Assembly: GCA_945870545.1 (NCBI GenBank)
Contig: CAMBTF010000007.1
Span: 1-17,835, forward strand
Direction of reading: 5' to 3'
DNA: 17,835 nt
DNA from: Akkermansia muciniphila
Lineage (GTDB): Bacteria; Verrucomicrobiota; Verrucomicrobiia; Verrucomicrobiales; Akkermansiaceae
Below are positions 8,865-15,324 of the stretch, piece after piece (the first letter of the stretch is position 1; the number at the start of each line of letters is the position of its first letter). The notes under the pieces were generated by a model. The model searched no databases, was not told where the DNA came from, and saw only the letters and a program-made list of their open reading frames with translations. The translations under genes were made by a program, and so were the position numbers.

Positions 8865-8962
8865 TGGGCGCAGCACGCCCTCGACCGCCACTCCGTCGGT
8901 GCGCAGGTGTCTAACCTGCGCGTTTCAAGTGCTCGTGCACTGCGTAGCTTTGACACCTGCGC
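8865..8962 (+). promoter_or_regulatory. cluster of hairpins with two competing pairings, upstream of the MFS gene
   Basis: The 159-bp gap between isomerase and transporter genes packs several perfect inverted repeats. GGGCG/CGCCC (8866-8880, 5-nt loop); GCGCAGGT/ACCTGCGC (8901-8921, 5-nt loop); and AGTGC/GCACT (8928-8941, TCGT loop). In addition GCGCAGGTGTC (8901-8911) is fully complementary to GACACCTGCGC (8952-8962), so its arm can pair locally or with the distal arm, which also encloses the third hairpin. A run CTTTTAAAAGAG follows before the transporter ATG. The layout could set the ratio of enzyme to transporter expression, protect the upstream mRNA, or be a dispersed intergenic repeat. 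Structure is seen; function is inferred. Confidence 0.55.
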
Positions 8963-8993
8963 TCCTATTGTCTTTTAAAAGAGAACCGACATC

Positions 8994-10238
8994 ATGACCA
9001 CCACCTCCTCCAGTCCCCTGCGCTACGCTTGGTTCATCGTCGTACTGCTTTTTCCCGTCGCGATGTTAAACTACCTCGACCGGCAGATGCTCGCGACGAT
9101 GAAGGCCTCGATGGTCGGCGATATTCCGAGCATCGCGAACAAGGCCGACTGGGGTATTGTGCTCGCCTGCTTCAAGTGGACTTACGCGCTGCTGAGTCCA
9201 TTCGGCGGCTATATCGCGGACCGCGTGAGCAAACGGCTCGTCATCGTCATCAGTCTCTTCGTGTGGTCGGCGGTGACGTGGTGGACCGGGCAGGTGACGA
9301 GCTACCACGAAATCATCGCGGCGCGCGCGCTCATGGGTGCGAGCGAGGCGTTCTACATTCCCACCGCGCTGGCAATGATTTCCGAATACCACGCCGGCTT
9401 CACGCGGTCGCGGGCGGTGGGCGTGCATCAGGCGGGAATTTATGTCGGGCAAATCCTCGGCGGATTCGCGGGCTACGTCGCGGATTCGCCGGACCACGGC
9501 TGGCGCTGGGCGTTTAGCACCTGCGGCATGATTGGCGTCATCTACGCGTTGCCGTTGCTGGCGCTACTGCGCGATCCGGTGCGGTCGAAATCTGAATCAA
9601 CCGCGTGTGAAATATCCGCGCCTCCGGAGAATGTTTTCCGCGGCCTGCTCGGCAACCGCAACTTCCTCCTGCTCATGCTCTACTTCACGCTGCCGGCCAT
9701 CGCGGGCTGGGTCGTGCGCGATTGGATGCCGGAAATCTTGCGGGAAAAGTTCAACCTCGGTCAGGGCAAGGCGGGTATGAGCGCGATTCTCTACGTGCAA
9801 ATCGCCTCGCTTATCGGCGTCGTCATTGGCGGCTCGCTCGCCGACCGTTGGATGCGCAAGACGCCGCGCGGCCGCATCTTCACCAGCGCCATCGGGATGA
9901 TGTTGTTCCTGCCCGCACTCTTCAGCGTGGGGAATGCCGGCACGCTCGGCGTCGCCATCGCGGGGCTCATCGTGTTCGGCTTCGGTTGGGGCTTTTTTGA
10001 CTGCAACAACATGCCCATTCTTTGCCAGATCGCCCGGCCTGAGTGGCGCGCCACCGGCTACGGCCTAATGAACCTCGTGAGCATCTCGTGCGGCGGCTTT
10101 GGCGACTGGGGCTTCGGTGTGCTGCGCGACCGCGACGTGCCGCTCAACGTCATCTTTGGCGCATTCGCCGGCGTGGCGTTGCTGTCTGTTTTCATCGTGC
10201 TGCTCATCCGGCCGCGCGAAGCCAATTCATCCACATGA
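8994..10238 (+). CDS. MFS transporter, anion:cation symporter / hexuronate-type
   Basis: 414-residue inner-membrane permease with about 12 hydrophobic segments in two halves. The first helix region reads AWFIVVLLFPVAMLNYLDRQ; the N-Y-L-D-R-Q signature after TM1 is typical of ACS-family members such as hexuronate and sugar-acid carriers. The loop motif A is GGYIADRVSKRL between TM2 and TM3, with a second copy as GGSLADRWMRKTPRG in the second half. TM4 contains GASEAFYIPTALAMISEYH. The central loop (about residues 195-215) is charged and variable. It follows the hairpin gap and overlaps the next gene by 4 bp, tying uptake to the lyase. A carboxylated or neutral monosaccharide substrate is likely; it cannot be named from sequence. 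Confidence 0.88.
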   Translation: MTTTSSSPLRYAWFIVVLLFPVAMLNYLDRQMLATMKASMVGDIPSIANKADWGIVLACFKWTYALLSPFGGYIADRVSKRLVIVISLFVWSAVTWWTGQVTSYHEIIAARALMGASEAFYIPTALAMISEYHAGFTRSRAVGVHQAGIYVGQILGGFAGYVADSPDHGWRWAFSTCGMIGVIYALPLLALLRDPVRSKSESTACEISAPPENVFRGLLGNRNFLLLMLYFTLPAIAGWVVRDWMPEILREKFNLGQGKAGMSAILYVQIASLIGVVIGGSLADRWMRKTPRGRIFTSAIGMMLFLPALFSVGNAGTLGVAIAGLIVFGFGWGFFDCNNMPILCQIARPEWRATGYGLMNLVSISCGGFGDWGFGVLRDRDVPLNVIFGAFAGVALLSVFIVLLIRPREANSST

Positions 10239-11155
10239 CACTTCCAAAATATCACGGTATCATCCCGCCCATGGTCACACCGCTTCGAGACCGCGATGCG
10301 CTCGACGTTGCGGGACTCGAACGACTCATCGAACACATCCTCGCCGGCGGCGTGCACGGGCTCTTCATTCTGGGCACGACCGGCGAAGGACCGAGCCTCA
10401 GCTATCGCCTACGCAAGGAACTCATCGAACGCACCTGCCGCCAGGTGAACCGCCGCGTGCCTGTGCTCGTCGGCATCACCGACACAGCGTTTCAGGAATC
10501 GCTCAACGTCGCGCGCTGGTCCGCCGATGCGGGCGCCGACTCGCTCGTGGTTGCTCCGCCGTATTACTTGCCGGAGGCGCAGCCGGAGTTGCAGGAATAC
10601 CTCGACCACCTCGTCCCCGCGCTGCCGCTGCCTCTATTCCTCTACAATATGCCCGCGCTCACGAAGGTTTCCTTCGAGCTGGAAACTCTCCGTCGCGCGA
10701 TGGACGAGCCGCGCATCATCGGCCTAAAGGACAGCTCGTGCAGCATGATTTATCTGCACCGCATCCTCGCGCTATTGCCGCATCGGCCAGACTGGTCAGT
10801 GCTCGTCGGACCGGAGGAGATGCTCTCTGAGGCCGTGCTTGCGGGTGCGCACGGCGGCGTGAACGGCGGCGCGAATCTTTTTCCGCGGCTCTACGTGAAA
10901 CTTTTCGAAGCCGCGAAAGCCGGCGACCTCGCGCGTGTCCGCGAACTGCACGCGCTCGTGATGCGCGTGAGCGAAGGGCTTTACCGCATCGGTCGCCACA
11001 GTTCTGCCATCATCAAGGGCATCAAGGGTGCGCTCGCGCTCTCCGGCGTCTGCGATGATTTTATGGCCGAGCCTTTCCAACGTTTCCATGAACCAGAACG
11101 CGCGCGGGTCCAGCAGATTTTGGATGAATTGAAACCGGCACTCGCCAGCGTCTAA
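10235..11155 (+). CDS. dihydrodipicolinate synthase/N-acetylneuraminate lyase superfamily protein
   Basis: 306-residue class I (Schiff-base) lyase of the DapA/NanA TIM-barrel superfamily; members reversibly cleave or condense a 2-keto acid with an aldehyde. Landmarks: carboxylate-binding GTTGEG (47-52), catalytic Tyr137 in LYNMP, and Schiff-base Lys165 in IGLKDSS. Position 142, five residues after the Tyr, is Leu. True DapA has Arg here, while E. coli NanA has Tyr137, Leu142 and Lys165 at these same numbers. This argues against a lysine-pathway synthase and for a sugar-acid lyase, for example a 2-keto-3-deoxy-aldonate aldolase or a sialic-acid-like lyase. The frame is open upstream, but the ATG at 10235, overlapping the transporter stop as ATGA, gives the family start. 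It is the last gene of the block. Confidence 0.88.
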   Translation: MTLPKYHGIIPPMVTPLRDRDALDVAGLERLIEHILAGGVHGLFILGTTGEGPSLSYRLRKELIERTCRQVNRRVPVLVGITDTAFQESLNVARWSADAGADSLVVAPPYYLPEAQPELQEYLDHLVPALPLPLFLYNMPALTKVSFELETLRRAMDEPRIIGLKDSSCSMIYLHRILALLPHRPDWSVLVGPEEMLSEAVLAGAHGGVNGGANLFPRLYVKLFEAAKAGDLARVRELHALVMRVSEGLYRIGRHSSAIIKGIKGALALSGVCDDFMAEPFQRFHEPERARVQQILDELKPALASV

Positions 11156-11186
11156 CCGCGCGACCACGAACACGCGGAAGGAAGTT

Positions 11187-11217
11187 CAAAGCTCAAAGCT
11201 CAAAGCTCAAAGCTCAA
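11187..11217. repeat. CAAAGCT heptamer tandem, four copies plus a partial
   Basis: Four uninterrupted copies of CAAAGCT (11187-11214) followed by CAA, about 30 bp after the lyase stop. A simple-sequence tract of this kind is prone to length change. No coding role is apparent. It is the first of three repeat families in the 569-bp gene-free stretch 11156-11724. Confidence 0.8.
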
Positions 11218-11278
11218 GGGAAGAACCAAAGGAAAAACTCCAAATAACCCCCATTTCCCCGCCCTCCAGTCTTCGCCG

Positions 11279-11302
11279 CCTACTTCGCTGCCTACTTCGC
11301 TG
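11279..11302. repeat. 12-bp direct repeat, two copies
   Basis: GCTACTTCGCTG is followed directly by CCTACTTCGCTG, differing only in the first base. It runs straight into the 18-bp array and shares the CTACxTCG core in altered form, so the two probably belong to one decaying repeat family. Confidence 0.65.
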
Positions 11303-11379
11303 AGGCTACGAAGGCCAGGGAGGCTACGAAGGCCAGGGAGGCTACGAAGGCCAGGGAGGCTACGAAGGCCAGGGAGGCT
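11303..11379. repeat. 18-bp tandem repeat array (minisatellite), four perfect copies
   Basis: AGGCTACGAAGGCCAGGG is present four times without a mismatch (11303-11320, 11321-11338, 11339-11356, 11357-11374), then a fifth copy breaks off after AGGCT. A related AGGCTACGgcGG block follows at 11393. Perfect identity suggests recent expansion by slippage. The 18-bp period keeps all frames open, so short repetitive reading frames appear on the minus strand, but without a start, domain or composition that would support a protein. Confidence 0.9.
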
Positions 11380-11617
11380 TCCTCCTTCGCCGAGGCTACG
11401 GCGGACAAGACGACAGGCAAGCCGGTCCGACCCATTGAGTCCTTCAGGAGCCTCGCGCAAAAAGCCAAATTCCTAGCAGCCAGCAATTCTTTCCTTGGCT
11501 CGGCCCCACGTGCGCAGCAAATCAGAAGGCGGCTTACAGTACAAGTGATCTTTGCTTCACAATACTAGGGAATCACGGCGGCTTGAACCACGCCGGACAC
11601 TTCTGCGGCTCATCTGA

Positions 11618-11636
11618 AAAAAAAGTTACTTTTTTT
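11618..11636. promoter_or_regulatory. AT-rich palindrome upstream of the fasciclin gene
   Basis: AAAAAAAGT-T-ACTTTTTTT is a perfect 9-bp inverted repeat about 90 bp before the fasciclin ATG. It sits at the right-hand end of the repeat-rich gap; the intervening DNA contains a CTACAAA-type repeat and no other clear signal. It could terminate transcripts arriving from the left (an A-stem with a T-run), act as an operator, or be curved promoter DNA. Role unresolved. Confidence 0.4.
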
Positions 11637-11724
11637 GAATCCAAAAAACGAAATCGGTCGAACACATGATTGAAGCCGCCAAGCGGCCTACAAACAAACT
11701 ACAAACTACAAACAACACAGAACC

Positions 11725-12243
11725 ATGAAATCAATAGTAAGCACAATCGCACTCGGATTATTCGCCCTCATCTCGCCCGTCAGCGCGGAAATCAAAGGAG
11801 CAGAGGTGAAGGTTATCTCCGTCGAAGCGGACATCGTCGAAACAGCAGTCGCCGCCGGATCATTCAAGACGCTCGCCGCCGCTCTCGGCGCCGCAGATCT
11901 TGTTGAAGCGCTCAAAGGGGAAGGGCCGTTCACGGTCTTCGCCCCCACCGACGAGGCCTTTGCCAAACTTCCCAAAGGCACGGTTGAGGAACTCCTCAAG
12001 CCTGAGAACAAGGGCAAGCTTGCCGACATCCTCACCTACCATGTCGTATCTGGAAAAGTGATGGCGGAAAAAGCCGTGACGCTTGATAAGGCCACCGCCC
12101 TCAACAAGAAGGAAATCACCCTGAAGGTCGTTGACGGAACCCTGACCTTGAACGGAAGAGCAAAGGTCGCCACTGCCGACATCGTGTGCTCAAACGGAGT
12201 CATCCATGTCATTGACACGGTGATTCTCCCACCCGCCAAATAA
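11725..12243 (+). CDS. secreted fasciclin (FAS1) domain protein
   Basis: 172-residue exported protein consisting of a signal peptide and one FAS1 domain. Residues 1-21 (MKSIVS, a hydrophobic core through [10 protein letters not shown], then PVSA before EIKG) form a clear signal peptide. The domain runs from about 38 to 171, with the H1 motif [17 protein letters not shown] (67-83), the central YHVVSG (105-110) and the H2 motif [14 protein letters not shown] (157-170). FAS1 domains mediate adhesion or matrix contact; small single-domain bacterial forms include MPT70/MPT83 of mycobacteria. The sigma/anti-sigma pair that follows on the same strand suggests it is a target or partner of that regulon, by analogy with SigK. 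A stem-loop just after the stop may end or limit its transcript. Confidence 0.93.
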   Translation: MKSIVSTIALGLFALISPVSAEIKGAEVKVISVEADIVETAVAAGSFKTLAAALGAADLVEALKGEGPFTVFAPTDEAFAKLPKGTVEELLKPENKGKLADILTYHVVSGKVMAEKAVTLDKATALNKKEITLKVVDGTLTLNGRAKVATADIVCSNGVIHVIDTVILPPAK

Positions 12244-12261
12244 CCACCCGAGGTTGCACTG

Positions 12262-12293
12262 CCCCGTATTTCGCCTCCATGCGAGATACGGGG
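12262..12293 (+). terminator. strong stem-loop between fasciclin and sigma-factor genes
   Basis: CCCCGTATTTCGC (12262-12274) pairs with GCGAGATACGGGG (12281-12293) across the loop CTCCAT; the only non-Watson-Crick step is a T/G pair, a wobble in RNA. The stem starts 19 bp after the fasciclin stop. There is no T-run after it, so it may be a 3'-end stabiliser or partial attenuator rather than a strict intrinsic terminator. It overlaps the first possible ATG (12279) of the sigma-factor gene, which matters for choosing that start. Confidence 0.6.
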
Positions 12294-12920
12294 TGGACAA
12301 CCGCCACCACCTGCTCATTGTTCCCGCAGTTTTTGACAAATCAAATCCAAGATGAATCGGATGAAGGGATCCTCAGTGAGGTTGCCCTAGGAATTGAACG
12401 TGCCATGGACAAATGTATATCCAGATACGGCGGCTTGGTTTGGTCAATCGCACAAAGGTATGTGCAGAATCGCTCAGCTGCGGAAGATGTTGTTCAAGAG
12501 ATATTCACCGATGTCTGGAGAACCGCTAAGCGCTACGATCCTTCCATAGCAACCGAGTGCACCTTCATCGGCATGATTGCCAGAAGACGTGCCATAGATT
12601 TCGCAAGACGGGAAAACCGACGCCCGCAATTTGAGCCGCTTCCCGAAGAGGACTCTCTTTCCCAACTTTCGTCCCAACCCTCCTCTGCGATCAGTTGTAA
12701 AAACGAGAATGTTCGCAGGGCAATCAAACTGCTTCCCGAGGAAACGCAGAGAATCTTCCAACTTTTTTTCGATGAGGGAATGACTCATCCTCAGATTTCC
12801 GAGAAAACCAGCCTTCCGATGGGCACAATCAAGACCCGCCTCCGGCGCGGGTTGATTGAAGTGCGTGACAAACTGCGTCATCTTGAGGGCGCTGAACAAC
12901 CAATCTCCAACTCCCCATGA
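12279..12920 (+). CDS. ECF-family RNA polymerase sigma factor (SigK-like)
   Basis: Group-4 sigma factor, up to 213 residues, directing RNA polymerase to a small regulon. Region 2 (about 48-115) contains RYGGLVWSIAQRYV, the acidic DVVQEIFTDVW and the -10 recognition helix TFIGMIARRRAIDFARRENR. A Ser/Gln-rich linker follows, then region 4 (about 142-203) with LPEETQRIFQLFF and the helix-turn-helix MTHPQISEKTSLPMGTIKTRLRRGL. Start uncertain: the ATG at 12279 lies inside a stable hairpin and adds an odd leader, while a TTG at 12333 gives a more usual N-terminus and the next in-frame ATG (12405) would cut into region 2. The stop overlaps the anti-sigma start as ATGA, so the two proteins are made together. 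A SigK-like role is inferred from the RskA-type partner and the fasciclin gene. Confidence 0.9.
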   Translation: MRDTGWTTATTCSLFPQFLTNQIQDESDEGILSEVALGIERAMDKCISRYGGLVWSIAQRYVQNRSAAEDVVQEIFTDVWRTAKRYDPSIATECTFIGMIARRRAIDFARRENRRPQFEPLPEEDSLSQLSSQPSSAISCKNENVRRAIKLLPEETQRIFQLFFDEGMTHPQISEKTSLPMGTIKTRLRRGLIEVRDKLRHLEGAEQPISNSP

Positions 12921-13723
12921 GTGACCAAGATATCATCAAGCGCTTCGAGGAACTCGAGGCCGGGCGTATCCTCGGTGATCTTGATGCCGGGGAGATCATG
13001 GAGTTGGAGGAATTGTCCAGGGATCCTCGGTGTAAATCCGATTTATCCCTCGATCTTGCCGCAGCTGCCATCGAAACCGAATTCCTACGGAATAAAGGCA
13101 ACGCTCTTCCTGCCGTAATGTTACGGAAGTTGCATGACGGCAAGGCCGGCTTCATTTTGGCTGCGCCTGCGCCCGACAACATTGTGCGCCCTGCGGCATG
13201 GAAACGTTTGCTATCAGCGCCTCAAACCGCGTGGGCTGTAGCTGCCCTGTTCGCCATGCTGTTCGTTGCCAAGTCCTTCTTTCCGAATCCTGCATCCGGT
13301 AATGGACAAACAGTCACAGAGACCATCCCATTTTCCCCCGAAGCCACGCGGAACGCTTTTCTTGGTAAGGCCAAGGATCTGACCAAGTCTGAGTTCGGTG
13401 GGACCGAAGGCTATTCGCAAATGACCGGCAACGTCGTATGGAGCGACGAGCTACAGGAAGGTTACATGACCCTGACAAACCTCCCGGCGAACGATCCGGC
13501 CTCGAAACAATACCAGCTTTGGATCGTTGATCCCGATCGAGATGAGAAACCTGTCGATGGCGGGGTTTTCGACATCCCGGCCCATGCAACCACTGCTGTA
13601 ATCCCGATAAGGAACCCTCTCGCAGTCACCGATCCCAAGGCCTTCGTGATCACACTTGAGCAACCCGGTGGCGTGGTTGTATCCAAACAGGAAATCGTCG
13701 TTGCACTGGCCAAAACGTCCTGA
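12917..13723 (+). CDS. membrane anti-sigma factor with RskA C-terminal domain
   Basis: 268-residue single-pass membrane protein that should hold the adjacent sigma factor inactive. The cytosolic N-terminus (1-100) begins with an acidic helix GRILGDLDAGEIMELEELS resembling the sigma-binding region of RskA-type proteins; the HxxxCxxC zinc motif of ZAS anti-sigma factors is absent. One membrane segment lies at about 104-122 (WAVAALFAMLFVAKSFF). The outer domain (about 160-262) carries the RskA signature in order: GNVVWSDELQEGYMTL, NLPANDP, KQYQLWIVDP, GGVFDIP and FVITLEQPGGVV. In mycobacterial RskA, intramembrane proteolysis releases the sigma factor; the same mode is likely but no protease gene is in the window. 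The gene ends 5 bp from the oppositely oriented kinase gene, with no hairpin terminator between them. Confidence 0.9.
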   Translation: MSDQDIIKRFEELEAGRILGDLDAGEIMELEELSRDPRCKSDLSLDLAAAAIETEFLRNKGNALPAVMLRKLHDGKAGFILAAPAPDNIVRPAAWKRLLSAPQTAWAVAALFAMLFVAKSFFPNPASGNGQTVTETIPFSPEATRNAFLGKAKDLTKSEFGGTEGYSQMTGNVVWSDELQEGYMTLTNLPANDPASKQYQLWIVDPDRDEKPVDGGVFDIPAHATTAVIPIRNPLAVTDPKAFVITLEQPGGVVVSKQEIVVALAKTS

Positions 13724-13728
13724 TTCGT

Positions 13729-14826
13729 CTACCTCACCACCCTCGCACCGCCGCCGGAGATCTGCTTTTCCACTTCCTTGCGGGTCGCCATCGAGGTATC
13801 GCCGGGCGTGGTGGATGCCAAAGCACCGTGAGCCGCGCCGTATTCCACGGCCATCTGCGCGTCGTTAAACTCCAGGAAACCGAACTGCACCCCGGATGCA
13901 AAGGAATCACCGCCTCCCACACGATCGAGGATTTCCAGGTCATCGTATTTCCGCGACTCGTGGAATTTCCCTTCGTGCCAGAGGATCGCCGACCAATCGT
14001 TGATCGTCGCCGTTTTCACACCGCGTAGGGTGGTCGCGGCCACCTTGAAATTCGGGAACTCTTTGACCGCCGTCTCGATCATCGCCTTAAAGGCGTCGAG
14101 CTCGATGTTCGAGATGTTGTGATCCACACCCTCCACCTCGAAGCCGAGCGACGCGGTGAAATCCTCCTCGTTGCCGATCATCACATCCACATATTTCGCG
14201 ATCTCGCGGTTCACCTCGCGCGCCTTATCGAGGCCCCCGATCGTTTTCCAGAGCGACGGGCGGTAGTTCAGGTCATAGGAAACGATGGTGCCGTATCTGT
14301 TCGCCGCCTTCACCGCTTCCACAGTGAGCTCCGCCGTGCTCTCGGAGAGCGCCGCGTAGATCCCGCCGGTATGGAACCAGCGCACGCCGAGTTTCCCGAA
14401 AATATGATCCCAATCCACGTCACCCGGCTTGAGCTGCGAGGCCGCCGTGTTGCCGCGATCCGGATTCCCCACCGCCCCGCGGATGCCAAATCCGCGCTCC
14501 GTGAAATTCAGCCCGTTGCGCACCGAGCGCCCGATCCCATCGTCCCCGCGCCATTGGATGAAATCCGTCGCGACCCCGCCCTGCATGATGAAATCCTCGA
14601 TGAGGTGGCCCACCTCGTTGTCCACGAAAGCCGTCACCACCGCCGTCTTGTAACCGAAGCATTTCCGCAAACCGCGCGAGGTGTTGTATTCGCCGCCGCC
14701 CTCCCAGGCCGCGAACTGGCGCGCGGTGCGAATCCGCCCCTCGCCGGGATCGAGGCGCAGCATCACCTCGCCGAGCGAGATCTGGTCAAAGGCACAATCG
14801 GATTTCGGTTTGATGGTCAAAGGCAT
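13729..14826 (-). CDS. kdgK: PfkB-family sugar kinase, probable 2-keto-3-deoxygluconate kinase
   Basis: 365-residue ribokinase-fold kinase, cytosolic, phosphorylating a sugar or keto-sugar acid from ATP. The N-terminal half has ISLGEVMLRLDPGEGRI and the PfkB-type glycine motif WEGGGEYNTSRGLRKCFG; the middle has FHTGGIYAALS and VSYDLNYRPSLW, common in KdgK-type kinases; IGNEEDF follows; and the C-terminal PfkB signature is DRVGGGDSFASGVQFGF, with the catalytic Asp in GGDSF. Start: a TTG five codons upstream is possible, but the ATG at 14826 gives MPLTIKPKSD and is preferred. If KDG is the substrate, the product enters the Entner-Doudoroff route; the lyase at 10235 could act on related keto acids, though the two genes are not in one operon. 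It is divergent from arsR across a 117-bp regulatory gap. Confidence 0.82.
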   Translation of the reverse strand: MPLTIKPKSDCAFDQISLGEVMLRLDPGEGRIRTARQFAAWEGGGEYNTSRGLRKCFGYKTAVVTAFVDNEVGHLIEDFIMQGGVATDFIQWRGDDGIGRSVRNGLNFTERGFGIRGAVGNPDRGNTAASQLKPGDVDWDHIFGKLGVRWFHTGGIYAALSESTAELTVEAVKAANRYGTIVSYDLNYRPSLWKTIGGLDKAREVNREIAKYVDVMIGNEEDFTASLGFEVEGVDHNISNIELDAFKAMIETAVKEFPNFKVAATTLRGVKTATINDWSAILWHEGKFHESRKYDDLEILDRVGGGDSFASGVQFGFLEFNDAQMAVEYGAAHGALASTTPGDTSMATRKEVEKQISGGGARVVR

Positions 14827-14885
14827 GACGCAGGAATTCAAAGACCCGTGGGCTTGTATGTAAAGAGGTTTGAAAACGGCGAATC

Positions 14886-14900
14886 ACTTAAGCATTAAGT
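14886..14900. promoter_or_regulatory. inverted repeat between divergent kdgK-like and arsR genes
   Basis: ACTTAA-GCA-TTAAGT is a perfect 6-bp inverted repeat with a 3-bp spacer, directly upstream of the TTGACA that starts the arsR control region. It may be a second operator or serve the divergent kinase gene. No regulator can be assigned from sequence. Confidence 0.45.
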
Positions 14901-14902
14901 CC

Positions 14903-14932
14903 TTGACATAACGAAATAAATCGTCACGTTAT
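14903..14932 (+). promoter_or_regulatory. ars promoter and likely ArsR operator
   Basis: A consensus -35 hexamer TTGACA lies at 14903-14908. It overlaps a dyad made of ATAACG (14908-14913) and CGTTAT (14927-14932), with a nested inner dyad ACGA/TCGT (14911-14924). The -10 is weak; CGTTAT at 14927 is the best candidate and would give a very short leader to the arsR ATG at 14944. Dyads covering the promoter are the usual ArsR/SmtB operator layout, so self-repression relieved by As(III) is likely. A direct repeat CGTCACG (14922-14928 and 14937-14943) also occurs. Confidence 0.6.
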
Positions 14933-14943
14933 TTCCCGTCACG

Positions 14944-15324
14944 ATGAACTCCGCCCCCTCCTTTTTCCGCGCCCTTGGCGATGAGACCCGCTGGCGCATT
15001 GTCCGGCTCGTGATGGATCGCGCGCTCTGCGTCTGCGAACTCGCGGATATTCTAGGGATGCCGCAGTCCTCCGTTTCCAGCCACGTGCAGATCATCCGCA
15101 AGGCCGGGCTGCTGGAGAGCGAGCACTGCGGGAAATGGACGTATTTCCGCATCCACACAAAGCACCACCCCCTACTTACCCGCCTCATTGAATCCTTCCC
15201 GAACAGTCCCGAACACAAGACCGACCTGAAAAAAGCGAAAGCTCGCCTCAAGGATCGCGAAAACAGCTGCTGCCCGGGACCCGTCAAACTCGCCGAACCT
15301 ACATCATGCAACTCAAGGAACTGA
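14944..15324 (+). CDS. arsR: ArsR/SmtB family arsenite-responsive repressor
   Basis: 126-residue winged-helix repressor heading the arsenic operon. It opens with FFRALGDETRWRIVRLVM, then the metalloid site ALCVCELADIL; the C29-V-C31 pair is in the place of Cys32/Cys34 of E. coli ArsR, which bind As(III). The recognition helix is MPQSSVSSHVQIIRKAGLL and the wing GKWTYFRI. A C-terminal tail carries further Cys (C109, C110, C122), which could widen metalloid binding. The tail lies in the stretch overlapping or just preceding the DUF6428 gene, whose start is 19 bp inside this gene, so the two are translationally linked. Binding of arsenite should release the dyad upstream. Confidence 0.95.
   Translation: MNSAPSFFRALGDETRWRIVRLVMDRALCVCELADILGMPQSSVSSHVQIIRKAGLLESEHCGKWTYFRIHTKHHPLLTRLIESFPNSPEHKTDLKKAKARLKDRENSCCPGPVKLAEPTSCNSRN

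Noticed and set aside
7965..8891. 308-codon open frame on the minus strand
   Set aside because: Antisense to the isomerase gene; composition is that of a mirrored GC-rich gene and no motif is present.
8841..8978. 45-residue frame starting MSALSKMFWAQH between isomerase and transporter
   Set aside because: Most of it is made of the hairpin arms; the AQVSNLR stretch is what such a palindromic repeat would encode by chance, and there is no clear ribosome-binding site.
11187..11379. Possible CRISPR array
   Set aside because: The repeats are head-to-tail with no unique spacers, the unit is only 7-18 bp, and no cas gene is nearby.
11200..11486. Minus-strand frames with repeated LPGLRS or SLAFVA units
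   Set aside because: They are translations of the 18-bp tandem array in different frames; no start signal, export signal or other domain supports a protein.
14119..14898. 259-codon frame on the plus strand
   Set aside because: Antisense to the PfkB-type kinase, whose signature motifs are intact on the minus strand.
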